Part shown: positions 1 to 5,260 of the stretch, piece after piece | Layout: the number at the start of each line of letters is the position of its first letter | Numbering within the stretch: the stretch's first letter is position 1 | Assembly: GCA_030430975.1 (NCBI GenBank) | Contig: JAUIKB010000480.1 | Coordinates: forward strand, 1-5,260 | From: Polyangia bacterium | GTDB taxonomy: Bacteria; Myxococcota_A; Polyangia; Polyangiales; Polyangiaceae | Direction of reading: 5' to 3' | DNA length: 5,260 bases | Translations under genes and position numbers: made by a program | The notes under the pieces: generated by a model | Database searches by the model: none | Told to the model about the DNA's origin: nothing | Seen by the model: the letters and a program-made list of their open reading frames with translations, nothing else

Positions 1-73
1 CACGATGCCGCAAACGTGCAAGTCGTTTGTCTGCAGCGACTAACGGCCTCGCGAACTTGATTTCCACGTTCCG
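1..73. other. Short non-annotated edge region downstream of the E1 gene
   Basis: These 73 bases follow the E1 stop codon on the minus strand. A minus-strand frame opens with GTG at 67-65, seven bases past that stop, and stays open to the window edge for about 22 codons, beginning VEIKFARPLVAADK. This could be the start of a closely linked downstream gene, but no clear ribosome binding site precedes it and an open frame this short is expected by chance in GC-rich DNA. A six-base inverted repeat (CAAACG at 11-16, CGTTTG at 24-29, seven-base loop) is also present. It lacks a following T-run, so I do not call it a terminator. Confidence 0.25.
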
Positions 74-2224
74 CTAGCCGCGCGCGAGCTTCGTGGCGGC
101 ATCTACGATCTCGGTTTCGCTAACCAGAACCAGCTGGGCGGCGTCTCCCAACGGCACGAAGCAGTCGTCGGCGGTTACCCGTGCCAGACGGACGGAGTCG
201 ACACGTTCGGCGACCCGCGCGAGTACTTCTTCTGAAACGCTTCCGGTCCGACGGCATTCGTCCACGAAAAGCAGCCGGCCGGTGTCTTGGGCGTTGCTGA
301 GAATGTCGTCGAACGGTAGGGGCTTGAGCCAGCGGAGGTCGACGACGCGCGCTCGAATCCCTGCGTCTCGCAGGTGCCTGGCGGCGCGGAGACTCATGCG
401 CACACCGTTGCCGTACGTCGCGATAGTAAGGTCCGGCGCGGTGGGGAAGTAGACGCGCGCTCGGCCGAACTCGGCGACGGTTGCGTCCGCCACGCTGAGC
501 CACGCTTCATCTCCGGCGTCGTGTAGATCGCGGGTGTGATAAAGCGCGATCGGTTCGATACTCACGACGACCCGGCGTCCGACGCGCGCGAGCGAGAATG
601 CCAAACGGTACAGCTGCGCGGCATCGTCCGCGCGGGCGGGGACGAAGATGCTGATTCCTGGGATATCGCGCAGCGCTGATACGGAGTTGTCGTTGTGAAA
701 ATGTCCGCCGAAACCTTTCTGGTAAGCGAACCCTGCAATGCGGATCAGCATCGGATTGTCGTATGCGGCGTTCGAGAAGTAGCTCATCGTGGCAGCTTCA
801 CCGCGGAGTTGGTCGAGCGCATTGTGCACGTACGCGAGGTATTGAATCTCCGGTACGGGAAGCAGACCGAGCGTTGCGGTCCCGAGCGCCAGCCCCAAGA
901 TGGTCTGCTCGTCGAGCAGTGTATTGAACACCCGCGCTGGCCCAGCCTGGCTGAGCAGGCCCTTGGTTAGCCCGTAGACACCGCCCTTCTTTGCCACGTC
1001 CTGGCCGAAGATCAGCGCTTCGGGATAACGCTCCAGAGCTTCGGCGAGAGCCCCGTTGATGCCCTGGGCGAGCGTAGCGGGTTCCGCTGCGCCGGCGCTG
1101 GTTAGAGCGCGCGCGGCGTCGATCACCTCCGCGCCGACATCGCGGGTGAGAGCTTCGGCGACCTGGGCGCGAGTCTGGAGCTTGGGCCGTTCAGTTGCGG
1201 TTGCAGCTGCCGACGCCACGGTCTGTTGACTCTCACGGTCCATCGCCAGGACGTCCTCGCTGGCCATGACGGCGGAGCGAATAAGGCGCTGAGCCAGGTT
1301 GGTAACAGGGTCGCGATCAAGCGCCAGTTCCAGCTCGTCCCGCGTGCGGTAGACGGTGTCGACATCGCTGCCCGCGTGTCCGAGCAGTCGCTCACACCGC
1401 ACGTGGAGCACCGCGGGGCGCCGCGTGCTGCGGCAGTGTGTGACGGCCTCGCATGCGGCGCTGTAGAACTCGTCGATTTCCCAACCGCAGGCGCTGAAGT
1501 ACTCGAGGTGCGGCAGCCGGCTCAGCGAGGTCTCGATCCATCCCGTGGGGGTTCGAGTACTAATCCCCAGGCCGTTGTCTTCGCAGACCAAAAGCAGCGG
1601 CAGCTTTAGCCTCTGGTGCGTAACCCAGGACGCCGCGTTGAACGCGCCGAGCGCTGTGCTGTGGTTTGCGCTCGCATCGCCGAAGCTCGCAATGGCGATG
1701 GCATCGGGTTCGAATGCTTGCGGTAGGCCCAGCCGCCCGCGCCGCTCGATTGCGAACGCCAGGCCAACGGCTCGCGGCAGATGGCTGGCGATCGTGCTCG
1801 TCGAGGGGACGATCCCCAGCTCGTTCATGCCAAGCACCTTGTGTCGCCCGCCGCTTGTCGGGTCGTCGCTGGAAGCGACCAGACTCAGCGCGATGTCGAG
1901 AACCGGATTCGGGCGCTTCGCTTCGCGCGCTCTCTGAAGTTGAAACGCGGTGCTGCGATAGTGAACCAGCGCCGGATCGCTGGTACCGGTGAGGTGCCCG
2001 AGCACGGCATTCGACTCGTGTCCGGCGTTGCAAATCGTGTAGTGCCCGTGACCCGCGTGCCTCAGCTCGTGGGCAGCCACGTCCAGATGCCGCGTCCACA
2101 GCATCGACTGAAGGAGTGATACGCCGACACTTGCCGGCGCTTCCAGGGTTGTGCCGTCGGCGGCACAGGACCCTACCTGGCGCCGAAAGTGCTCGACCAG
2201 ATCTCGGGCGCGTTGCATCGACAT
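74..2224 (-). CDS. Fused alpha/beta E1 component of a TPP-dependent 2-oxoacid dehydrogenase (branched-chain type)
   Basis: Single-chain E1 of the 2-oxoacid dehydrogenase complex family. Such enzymes decarboxylate a 2-oxoacid on thiamine diphosphate and transfer the acyl group to the lipoyl group of an E2 partner in the cytoplasm. Residues about 40-315 are the alpha half: GHGHYTICNAGHESNAVLG (58-76), GRHKVLG (126-132), STIASHLPRAVGLAFA (143-158), and the TPP/metal motif as GDA (182-184) to EDN (215-217). A regulatory-loop-like GHAGSD ends in YR (282-293). An Ala/Thr-rich linker spans about 316-380. The beta half follows: KKGGVYG (412-418), LLDEQTILGLALG (436-448, with the presumed cofactor-contacting Glu439), PEIQYLAYVHNALDQLRGEA (458-477) and GGHFHNDNS (506-514). 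The transketolase C-terminal domain fills about 595-712. The sequence resembles branched-chain (2-oxoisovalerate) E1 more than pyruvate E1, but the substrate is inferred. The 716-residue length fits the fused form. ATG at 2224 is chosen (a second Met lies two codons on); there is no clear Shine-Dalgarno. No E2 or E3 gene is in view. The GDA in place of GDG is the only motif oddity. Confidence 0.93.
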   Translation of the reverse strand: MSMQRARDLVEHFRRQVGSCAADGTTLEAPASVGVSLLQSMLWTRHLDVAAHELRHAGHGHYTICNAGHESNAVLGHLTGTSDPALVHYRSTAFQLQRAREAKRPNPVLDIALSLVASSDDPTSGGRHKVLGMNELGIVPSTSTIASHLPRAVGLAFAIERRGRLGLPQAFEPDAIAIASFGDASANHSTALGAFNAASWVTHQRLKLPLLLVCEDNGLGISTRTPTGWIETSLSRLPHLEYFSACGWEIDEFYSAACEAVTHCRSTRRPAVLHVRCERLLGHAGSDVDTVYRTRDELELALDRDPVTNLAQRLIRSAVMASEDVLAMDRESQQTVASAAATATERPKLQTRAQVAEALTRDVGAEVIDAARALTSAGAAEPATLAQGINGALAEALERYPEALIFGQDVAKKGGVYGLTKGLLSQAGPARVFNTLLDEQTILGLALGTATLGLLPVPEIQYLAYVHNALDQLRGEAATMSYFSNAAYDNPMLIRIAGFAYQKGFGGHFHNDNSVSALRDIPGISIFVPARADDAAQLYRLAFSLARVGRRVVVSIEPIALYHTRDLHDAGDEAWLSVADATVAEFGRARVYFPTAPDLTIATYGNGVRMSLRAARHLRDAGIRARVVDLRWLKPLPFDDILSNAQDTGRLLFVDECRRTGSVSEEVLARVAERVDSVRLARVTADDCFVPLGDAAQLVLVSETEIVDAATKLARG

Positions 2225-2270
2225 GCGCCACGACTAGCCCCGGCGCTCCGCTGTCGCAAGGGAATGCCCG
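2225..2270. promoter_or_regulatory. Divergent intergenic region between the E1 and kinase genes
   Basis: The two genes start back to back here, so both promoters must lie in or near this gap, or partly inside the opposite gene. The gap is 46 bases if the kinase starts at GTG 2271, or 106 bases if it starts at ATG 2331. I found no convincing -35/-10 pair and no clear operator palindrome, so the assignment rests on gene orientation alone. Confidence 0.3.
2258..2263 (+). promoter_or_regulatory. Possible ribosome binding site for the kinase start at 2271
   Basis: AAGGGA lies seven bases before the GTG at 2271, a normal Shine-Dalgarno spacing. It is the best purine-rich site ahead of any candidate kinase start: the ATG codons at 2331 and 2337 have no comparable site upstream. 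It therefore favours the longer protein, although the acidic sequence starting at 2331 (MGMAEEEE) looks like a natural N-terminus. Confidence 0.35.
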
Positions 2271-4103
2271 GTGGCGTCGGGCGGCCCTTGGCTCGAAACC
2301 CTTGTTGTTTTCGTCCTAGAACGCGACCCTATGGGGATGGCGGAGGAGGAAGAGACGGTTGTCGACACCCCCGCAACCGGTCCGCCTGGTCCGTCCGCGC
2401 GTGCACCTTCCGGCCCTACACCACACGACACCCTAGGCTCTGGACCCACGTTCGGTTCGCTCGGTGGTTTCGGTCGATCCTCGACCGCCTCGAGCGGGAC
2501 CGGGGTTAGCTGGACCGCGGCTCCGGACATATTGATCGGGGAGGAAGCGAGCCGTAGCAGCGCTCTGCTGCGGCTCACTCTGATTATTGGAATCGCTGCG
2601 ATCTTTGCTGTGTGGAGCCCGAGGGGTGACTACTTCGGCAAATGGATCGCCACGGGCGTGATATCGGCAACCAACATAGTCACGTTGTGGCTGGTCATCC
2701 TCTACCGGGATCCGAAGAACTACGATCCTCGCAAGTCGCTGTTTCACGGCTTGATGTGCGTGATGAGTATCCACGCCGTTATATTGTATGTGGGCGTATT
2801 CTCGCCGGCGGCGATGGCATTGTGTGTCGGAATTTACTACTTCGGATCGACGGACGACAAGCGCGCGGGGCGTATCGTTTACGCCGTGTGCGCGGGCGGC
2901 TACCTGCTGCTCGGCGGGTTGGCAGCGACCGGCGTGCTCAGGCTGCCCTCGAGCGTGCTCGGTATCGAACCCCGCGAGCCCCTGGCGCTGGTTGCGACGA
3001 TGTCGTTGGCGCAGATACTCCTCGGGCTCACGTTTTGGCTGGCGCGGCGCAGCCGTAAGGCAACGCTGAGTGCGTTCGAACGCCTTGAGCGTGCAGCGCG
3101 CCAGATCAAAAAACGCGATGCTCTTTTGAACGAGGCGCAGGCCGATCTAGATGAGGCCATGCGCGGGAAGCTTGGCCGGTACACCGGACAAGTCGTGACT
3201 GAGTACCAGGTCGAAGAGGTCGTCGGCCGCGGAGCGATGGGGGAGGTGTACCGCGCCCAACGCCTCGACGACGGCGAGCTAGCCGCGCTGAAGTTCCTCC
3301 ATCCGGTTGTGATGGAGAACGCTTCACACGTGAAGCGCTTTTTTCGCGAAGCCATGATCGCGGGCGGGTTGAAGTCACCGTATATCGTTCGCGTGCTGGG
3401 GACTGGCTACGCTGACGATGGGGCTCCGTTTATTGCAATGGAGCTGCTCGAGGGTCAGGACCTAGCGTGGCATCTGCGTCAAAAGAAGCGACTCGGCATG
3501 TCTGCTACCCTCGAGCTCGTCTCGCAGGTCGCTCAGGCGCTAGCGGTTGCGGATGACGCGGGCATCGTGCATCGGGACCTGAAGCCTCAGAACTTGCTTC
3601 GGGTCAGCGCCGGCGGGGTTCACACGTGTAAGATCTTGGACTTTGGTGTGTCTAAGGTCGCTCAAGCTGGCGCGACACTAACTCAAGGGGCAGCTGTGGG
3701 CACGCCAAGCTACATGTCGCCCGAGCAGGCACGCGGAGAGGATGTCGATCCGCGAGCTGACGTGTTCGCACTGGCTGTGATCACCTACAGGTGCCTGGTC
3801 GGGCGCCCGGCATACACGGGTCCAGACATGGTCAGCACGATGTACAACATCCTGCACGTCGAGCCGGTACAGCCTAGCAAGTTGAGCAAGATCAGCGCCG
3901 ACGTCGAGAGCGTGCTCGCGCTCGGCTTGGCGAAAGACAAGGAACGCAGATTCTCCTCGGCGTCGATGTTTGCGGCGGCACTCAAGGAGGCTGCACGCGG
4001 ACGGCTCGATCAACGATTGCGCGCGGCGGCGGACGAGCTGATCGAGCAGCGTCCGTGGGGTAGTGACGACGACAAGCGTCGCGGCGATGCGACGCGGGCG
4101 TGA
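2271..4103 (+). CDS. Membrane-anchored Hanks-type Ser/Thr protein kinase
   Basis: Transfers phosphate from ATP to Ser/Thr of protein targets; the catalytic domain should face the cytoplasm. Numbering from GTG 2271 (610 residues): about 21-90 is an acidic then Pro/Ser/Thr/Gly-rich, probably disordered head. About 98-258 holds roughly six hydrophobic helices (98-115, 124-145, 157-176, 180-193, 202-220, 236-258). About 260-300 is a charged helical, coiled-coil-like linker. About 312-575 is the kinase: glycine loop GRGAMGEV (319-326), Lys341 in ALKFL, helix-C Glu360, HRDLKPQN (434-441), DFG (457-459), SPE (483-485) in the APE position, and Asp497 in RADVFA. All catalytic residues are present, and the HRD arginine makes it an RD kinase, probably activated by activation-loop phosphorylation (T469, T471 and T478 are candidates). 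A charged tail ends the protein. The sensor half is N-terminal, the reverse of PknB-type receptors, and no known ligand domain is seen. ATG 2331 or 2337 are alternative starts, giving about 590 residues. The signal sensed and the substrates are unknown. Confidence 0.95.
   Translation: MASGGPWLETLVVFVLERDPMGMAEEEETVVDTPATGPPGPSARAPSGPTPHDTLGSGPTFGSLGGFGRSSTASSGTGVSWTAAPDILIGEEASRSSALLRLTLIIGIAAIFAVWSPRGDYFGKWIATGVISATNIVTLWLVILYRDPKNYDPRKSLFHGLMCVMSIHAVILYVGVFSPAAMALCVGIYYFGSTDDKRAGRIVYAVCAGGYLLLGGLAATGVLRLPSSVLGIEPREPLALVATMSLAQILLGLTFWLARRSRKATLSAFERLERAARQIKKRDALLNEAQADLDEAMRGKLGRYTGQVVTEYQVEEVVGRGAMGEVYRAQRLDDGELAALKFLHPVVMENASHVKRFFREAMIAGGLKSPYIVRVLGTGYADDGAPFIAMELLEGQDLAWHLRQKKRLGMSATLELVSQVAQALAVADDAGIVHRDLKPQNLLRVSAGGVHTCKILDFGVSKVAQAGATLTQGAAVGTPSYMSPEQARGEDVDPRADVFALAVITYRCLVGRPAYTGPDMVSTMYNILHVEPVQPSKLSKISADVESVLALGLAKDKERRFSSASMFAAALKEAARGRLDQRLRAAADELIEQRPWGSDDDKRRGDATRA
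2549..2576 (+). other. Strong intragenic hairpin in the kinase gene
   Basis: GAGCCGTAGCAG (2549-2560) and CTGCTGCGGCTC (2565-2576) form a 12-base-pair stem with one G-U pair around the four-base loop CGCT. It lies inside the coding sequence where the first membrane helix begins, and directly follows a purine-rich, Shine-Dalgarno-like run GGGGAGGAAG (2538-2547). No T-run follows, so it does not look like an intrinsic terminator. Whether it has a role, such as slowing translation, is unknown; it may be chance in GC-rich coding DNA. Confidence 0.4.
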
Positions 4104-4131
4104 ACTATTGTTTGGCTACGAGCGTCACGCC
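4076..4131. terminator. Inverted repeats at the convergent gene junction (possible weak terminator)
   Basis: Two stems sit at the tail-to-tail junction. GCGTCGC (4076-4082) pairs with GCGACGC (4089-4095) around a six-base loop, just before the kinase stop. GGCGTGA (4097-4103, which includes that stop) pairs with TCACGCC (4125-4131) across a 21-base loop containing the stop of the opposite gene. Neither stem is directly followed by a T-run on either strand, so a classical Rho-independent terminator is not supported. They could stabilise transcript ends or act with another factor. Confidence 0.25.
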
Positions 4132-4452
4132 GAGGACGACGAATGCCATGCCGAGCCACATACGGCCCGAAATCTGGTCTGCGAACAGCTGTCGGCTGGC
4201 CAGCGGCACGGCCACGTACACCAGGGCGACGAAGGGAGCAGCCACCGCCAAACGCACCTGTTTCAATACGAGGAGCCACGTCAGGACGCTGACCGCATAG
4301 GCCACGATCCCGGACATGAACCAGGGACTTTTGAGCAGTGACAGCGGTAGGGTCGGCGTCGCACCGGTCACCGCAGCCTTTCGAAGCAGCAGCTGCGCCG
4401 CGCTGTTGAGCACGACCGTGATCACGGCGAACAGCAGAGCGGACCCCTTCAT
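4105..4452 (-). CDS. Small four-helix EamA/SMR-type transporter, ArnE/ArnF-like
   Basis: A 115-residue, very hydrophobic inner-membrane protein of the drug/metabolite transporter superfamily. Four helices are visible at about 5-23, 43-63, 68-88 and 96-113, the size of SMR proteins and of the ArnE/ArnF subunits that flip aminoarabinose-phosphoundecaprenol. Supporting features are the first helix with NSAAQLLLRKA (16-26), the KQVRLAVAAPFVALVYV stretch (64-80) and the final GMAFVVLGVTLVAKQ. Proteins this short act as homo- or heterodimers. The membrane Glu that SMR multidrug pumps such as EmrE use for proton coupling is not seen in helix 1, where the sequence has Asn/Gln, so a drug-efflux label would be unsafe. 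It lies 24 bases downstream of the epimerase gene in the same direction, suggesting an operon and a sugar-lipid or polyprenyl-linked substrate; this is inferred from context. The start is ATG at 4452, preceded by a weak GAGCGAG purine site. Confidence 0.85.
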   Translation of the reverse strand: MKGSALLFAVITVVLNSAAQLLLRKAAVTGATPTLPLSLLKSPWFMSGIVAYAVSVLTWLLVLKQVRLAVAAPFVALVYVAVPLASRQLFADQISGRMWLGMAFVVLGVTLVAKQ

Positions 4453-4472
4453 TTGCTGGCTTGCTCGCTCAT
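4449..4472 (-). other. Seven-codon reading frame overlapping the transporter start
   Basis: On the minus strand, ATG at 4472-4470 opens a frame encoding MSEQASK. Its TGA stop (4451-4449) overlaps the transporter's ATG (4452-4450) in the ATGA arrangement typical of translationally coupled genes. It fills most of the gap after the epimerase stop (4479-4477). It has no good ribosome binding site of its own, so translation is uncertain. Confidence 0.2.
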
Positions 4473-4476
4473 GGGG

Positions 4477-5260
4477 TCAGGGCAGGTACTCAAGGAGCTT
4501 CAAAACTCCTAGTTTCACGGGTGACCGGTGGTGGGAGGCATTGGACCGCGCGAGGATGGCCGACCGATTCGCCACGTAGTAGTCGTACGAGTCGATGATC
4601 GCTTCTTCGTTTGAATAGGTAGGGCGCCAATCGACGTGCGCCTTGGTGTCCGTGATGTCGAAGAACATCTCGCGCGCGTACATCAGCGTGTGATAGTCGC
4701 CCAGCGGCGACAGCCCTGCCTTGCTCGTCAACCACATGCCGCCCTGCGTGAGGCGGACAGGTAGCGACCGGATGCGACTCCCCGTGTCCGCGTGACGCAC
4801 CAGCGCGGTCAACAGCTCGCGCATCGTGCCGAAGCGCTCTGCACCTCCGAGCAGAGCGCGCGGGCCCGGGACCTGGTCGGCGAGGACACATAGCTCAGCG
4901 AGGTCATCTGCGTGGACGAACTGGTATCGATTGTTGCCACTTCCGAGCAAGTACACGGGCTTTCCGAGCCGTACCCACTCGAACAGGATCTGAAAGATTC
5001 CGAGGCGACCGTGTCCGAGGACAGTACGTGGGCGCACGACAGTCACATCCAGACCGCGATCCACGAACTCCCACCCGAGCTCCTCACCGCGCAGCTTGGC
5101 GGATTCGAAGGGCGACAGGCTGTAGCGCGCCTCGGCGATACGGTCGATGCGGCGGCGTTCATCCTCGGAGTAGTCGCCGTCCGACCGGGCGATGCGCACC
5201 AAGAGCGCGGTCAGCGCAAGCCGGGCGCCGGTGTCGTTCAGCTGTTCCGGTTCGGGCTGG
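4477..5260 (-). CDS. NAD-dependent epimerase/dehydratase (extended SDR), C-terminal part; 5' end off the window, likely chimeric
   Basis: The minus-strand frame is open from the right edge to the TGA at 4477, giving 260 visible residues with no proper start; the TTG at 5202 is an internal Leu codon. From about 5115 leftwards it is the C-terminal half of an extended short-chain dehydrogenase acting on a nucleotide sugar or similar substrate. Visible motifs are SPFESAKLRGEEL (the YxxxK region), GLDVTVVRPRTVLGHGRLG, LLGSGNNRYQFVHADDLAEL, GGAERFGTMRELL, LSPLGDYHTLMY and DWRPTYSNEEAIIDSYDYY. In this family such segments form the substrate-binding part after the NAD-binding Rossmann fold. The Rossmann half with its glycine-rich motif is absent; instead the frame continues into a TerB-like helix (see separate entry). 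The catalytic Tyr position reads Phe. It is probably transcribed with the small transporter downstream. Confidence is high for the epimerase family, low that this exact polypeptide exists. Confidence 0.8.
   Translation of the reverse strand, partial: QPEPEQLNDTGARLALTALLVRIARSDGDYSEDERRRIDRIAEARYSLSPFESAKLRGEELGWEFVDRGLDVTVVRPRTVLGHGRLGIFQILFEWVRLGKPVYLLGSGNNRYQFVHADDLAELCVLADQVPGPRALLGGAERFGTMRELLTALVRHADTGSRIRSLPVRLTQGGMWLTSKAGLSPLGDYHTLMYAREMFFDITDTKAHVDWRPTYSNEEAIIDSYDYYVANRSAILARSNASHHRSPVKLGVLKLLEYLP
5101..5260 (-). other. TerB-like helical segment fused in frame ahead of the epimerase fragment
   Basis: The visible N-terminal residues include TGARLALTALLVRIARSDGD, followed by YSEDERRRIDRI and RYSLSPFE. 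This matches the pattern of TerB-like (tellurite resistance B family) domains: an Ala/Leu-rich helix, ARxDGD, an acidic SEDER helix start, then a RIDRI...RYxLSPFE helix. It does not resemble any part of a short-chain dehydrogenase. The identification is by pattern only. Only one end of the domain is present: the later helices expected of a TerB domain are replaced by epimerase sequence. It is either a join artefact at a contig end, a recombination scar, or, less likely, a real domain fusion. Confidence 0.6.

Noticed and set aside
11..29. Inverted repeat CAAACG/CGTTTG downstream of E1 as a terminator
   Set aside because: The stem is only six base pairs, half of them A-T, and no T-run follows on the minus strand.
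93..2119. Several plus-strand open frames of 90-130 codons antisense to E1
   Set aside because: They mirror the E1 codons, have low-complexity Arg/Ser/Ala composition and no family motifs; they are shadows of the real gene.
1560..2231. A 223-codon open frame on the minus strand, overlapping the E1 gene in another frame
   Set aside because: Its product is Arg/Ala/Pro-rich without recognisable motifs, as expected for an out-of-frame reading of GC-rich coding DNA; the overlapping E1 frame is strongly conserved.
2288..2305. TTGGCTCG...TTGTT resembling a sigma-54 promoter ahead of the kinase
   Set aside because: The GG and the downstream TTG element are two bases too far apart and the invariant GC of the -12 box is missing.
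2900..3355. A 151-codon minus-strand open frame inside the kinase gene
   Set aside because: It is antisense to the kinase glycine loop and membrane region, and is Ser/Arg-rich without motifs; the kinase frame is certain.
4834..4859. Perfect nine-base inverted repeat GCGCTCTGC/GCAGAGCGC inside the epimerase gene
   Set aside because: It encodes conserved epimerase residues (LLGGAERFG region), and one such stem is unsurprising in GC-rich coding DNA; no other sign of function is seen.
5200..5202. TTG as the start codon of the epimerase gene
   Set aside because: The frame stays open upstream to the window edge with TerB-like sequence running straight through, so this codon is an internal Leu.
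1..5260. CRISPR arrays, insertion sequences, tRNA or rRNA genes
   Set aside because: No regularly spaced direct repeats, transposase motifs, terminal inverted repeats or tRNA-like cloverleaf sequences were seen on either strand.

Overview
The window is GC-rich, with four recognisable protein-coding regions packed tightly on both strands. A Hanks-type Ser/Thr kinase with a membrane sensor half, together with a single-chain alpha/beta E1 of the 2-oxoacid dehydrogenase family, suggests a large-genome soil or aquatic bacterium of the Myxococcota/deltaproteobacterial kind. This is an inference from gene content only; no rRNA or other phylogenetic marker is present.

Layout. Positions 1-73 lie downstream of the first gene and hold nothing certain. 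A 716-residue fused TPP-dependent dehydrogenase E1 (alpha + beta + transketolase C-terminal domain) runs leftwards from 2224 to 74. Divergent to it, across a short gap, a Ser/Thr protein kinase (about 590-610 residues) runs rightwards to 4103: disordered acidic/Pro-Ser-Thr head, about six membrane helices, a charged helical linker, then a complete catalytic domain. The kinase meets the next gene tail to tail with a single base between the stop codons. That gene (4452-4105, minus) is a 115-residue, four-helix EamA/SMR-type membrane protein resembling ArnE/ArnF flippase subunits. Upstream of it in the same direction is the C-terminal part of an extended short-chain dehydrogenase/epimerase (4477 to the right edge, minus), probably co-transcribed with it.

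How the genes fit together. The E1 would decarboxylate a branched-chain or related 2-oxoacid, but no E2 or E3 gene is visible. The epimerase plus small flippase-like protein suggests a nucleotide-sugar or envelope-glycolipid function. The kinase is a membrane-linked signalling protein with no visible substrate; its divergent position next to an E1 that keeps the family's regulatory loop invites, but does not prove, a link.

The most unusual point is the right edge. There the epimerase frame reads, without a stop, into a segment that looks like a TerB (tellurite resistance B-like) helical domain rather than the expected NAD-binding Rossmann half. The switch occurs at a short stretch that suits both families. 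A chimeric assembly join or a recombination break is more likely than a new fusion protein, and the end of the window should be treated with caution. I did not find a convincing undescribed system, CRISPR array, tRNA or mobile element.
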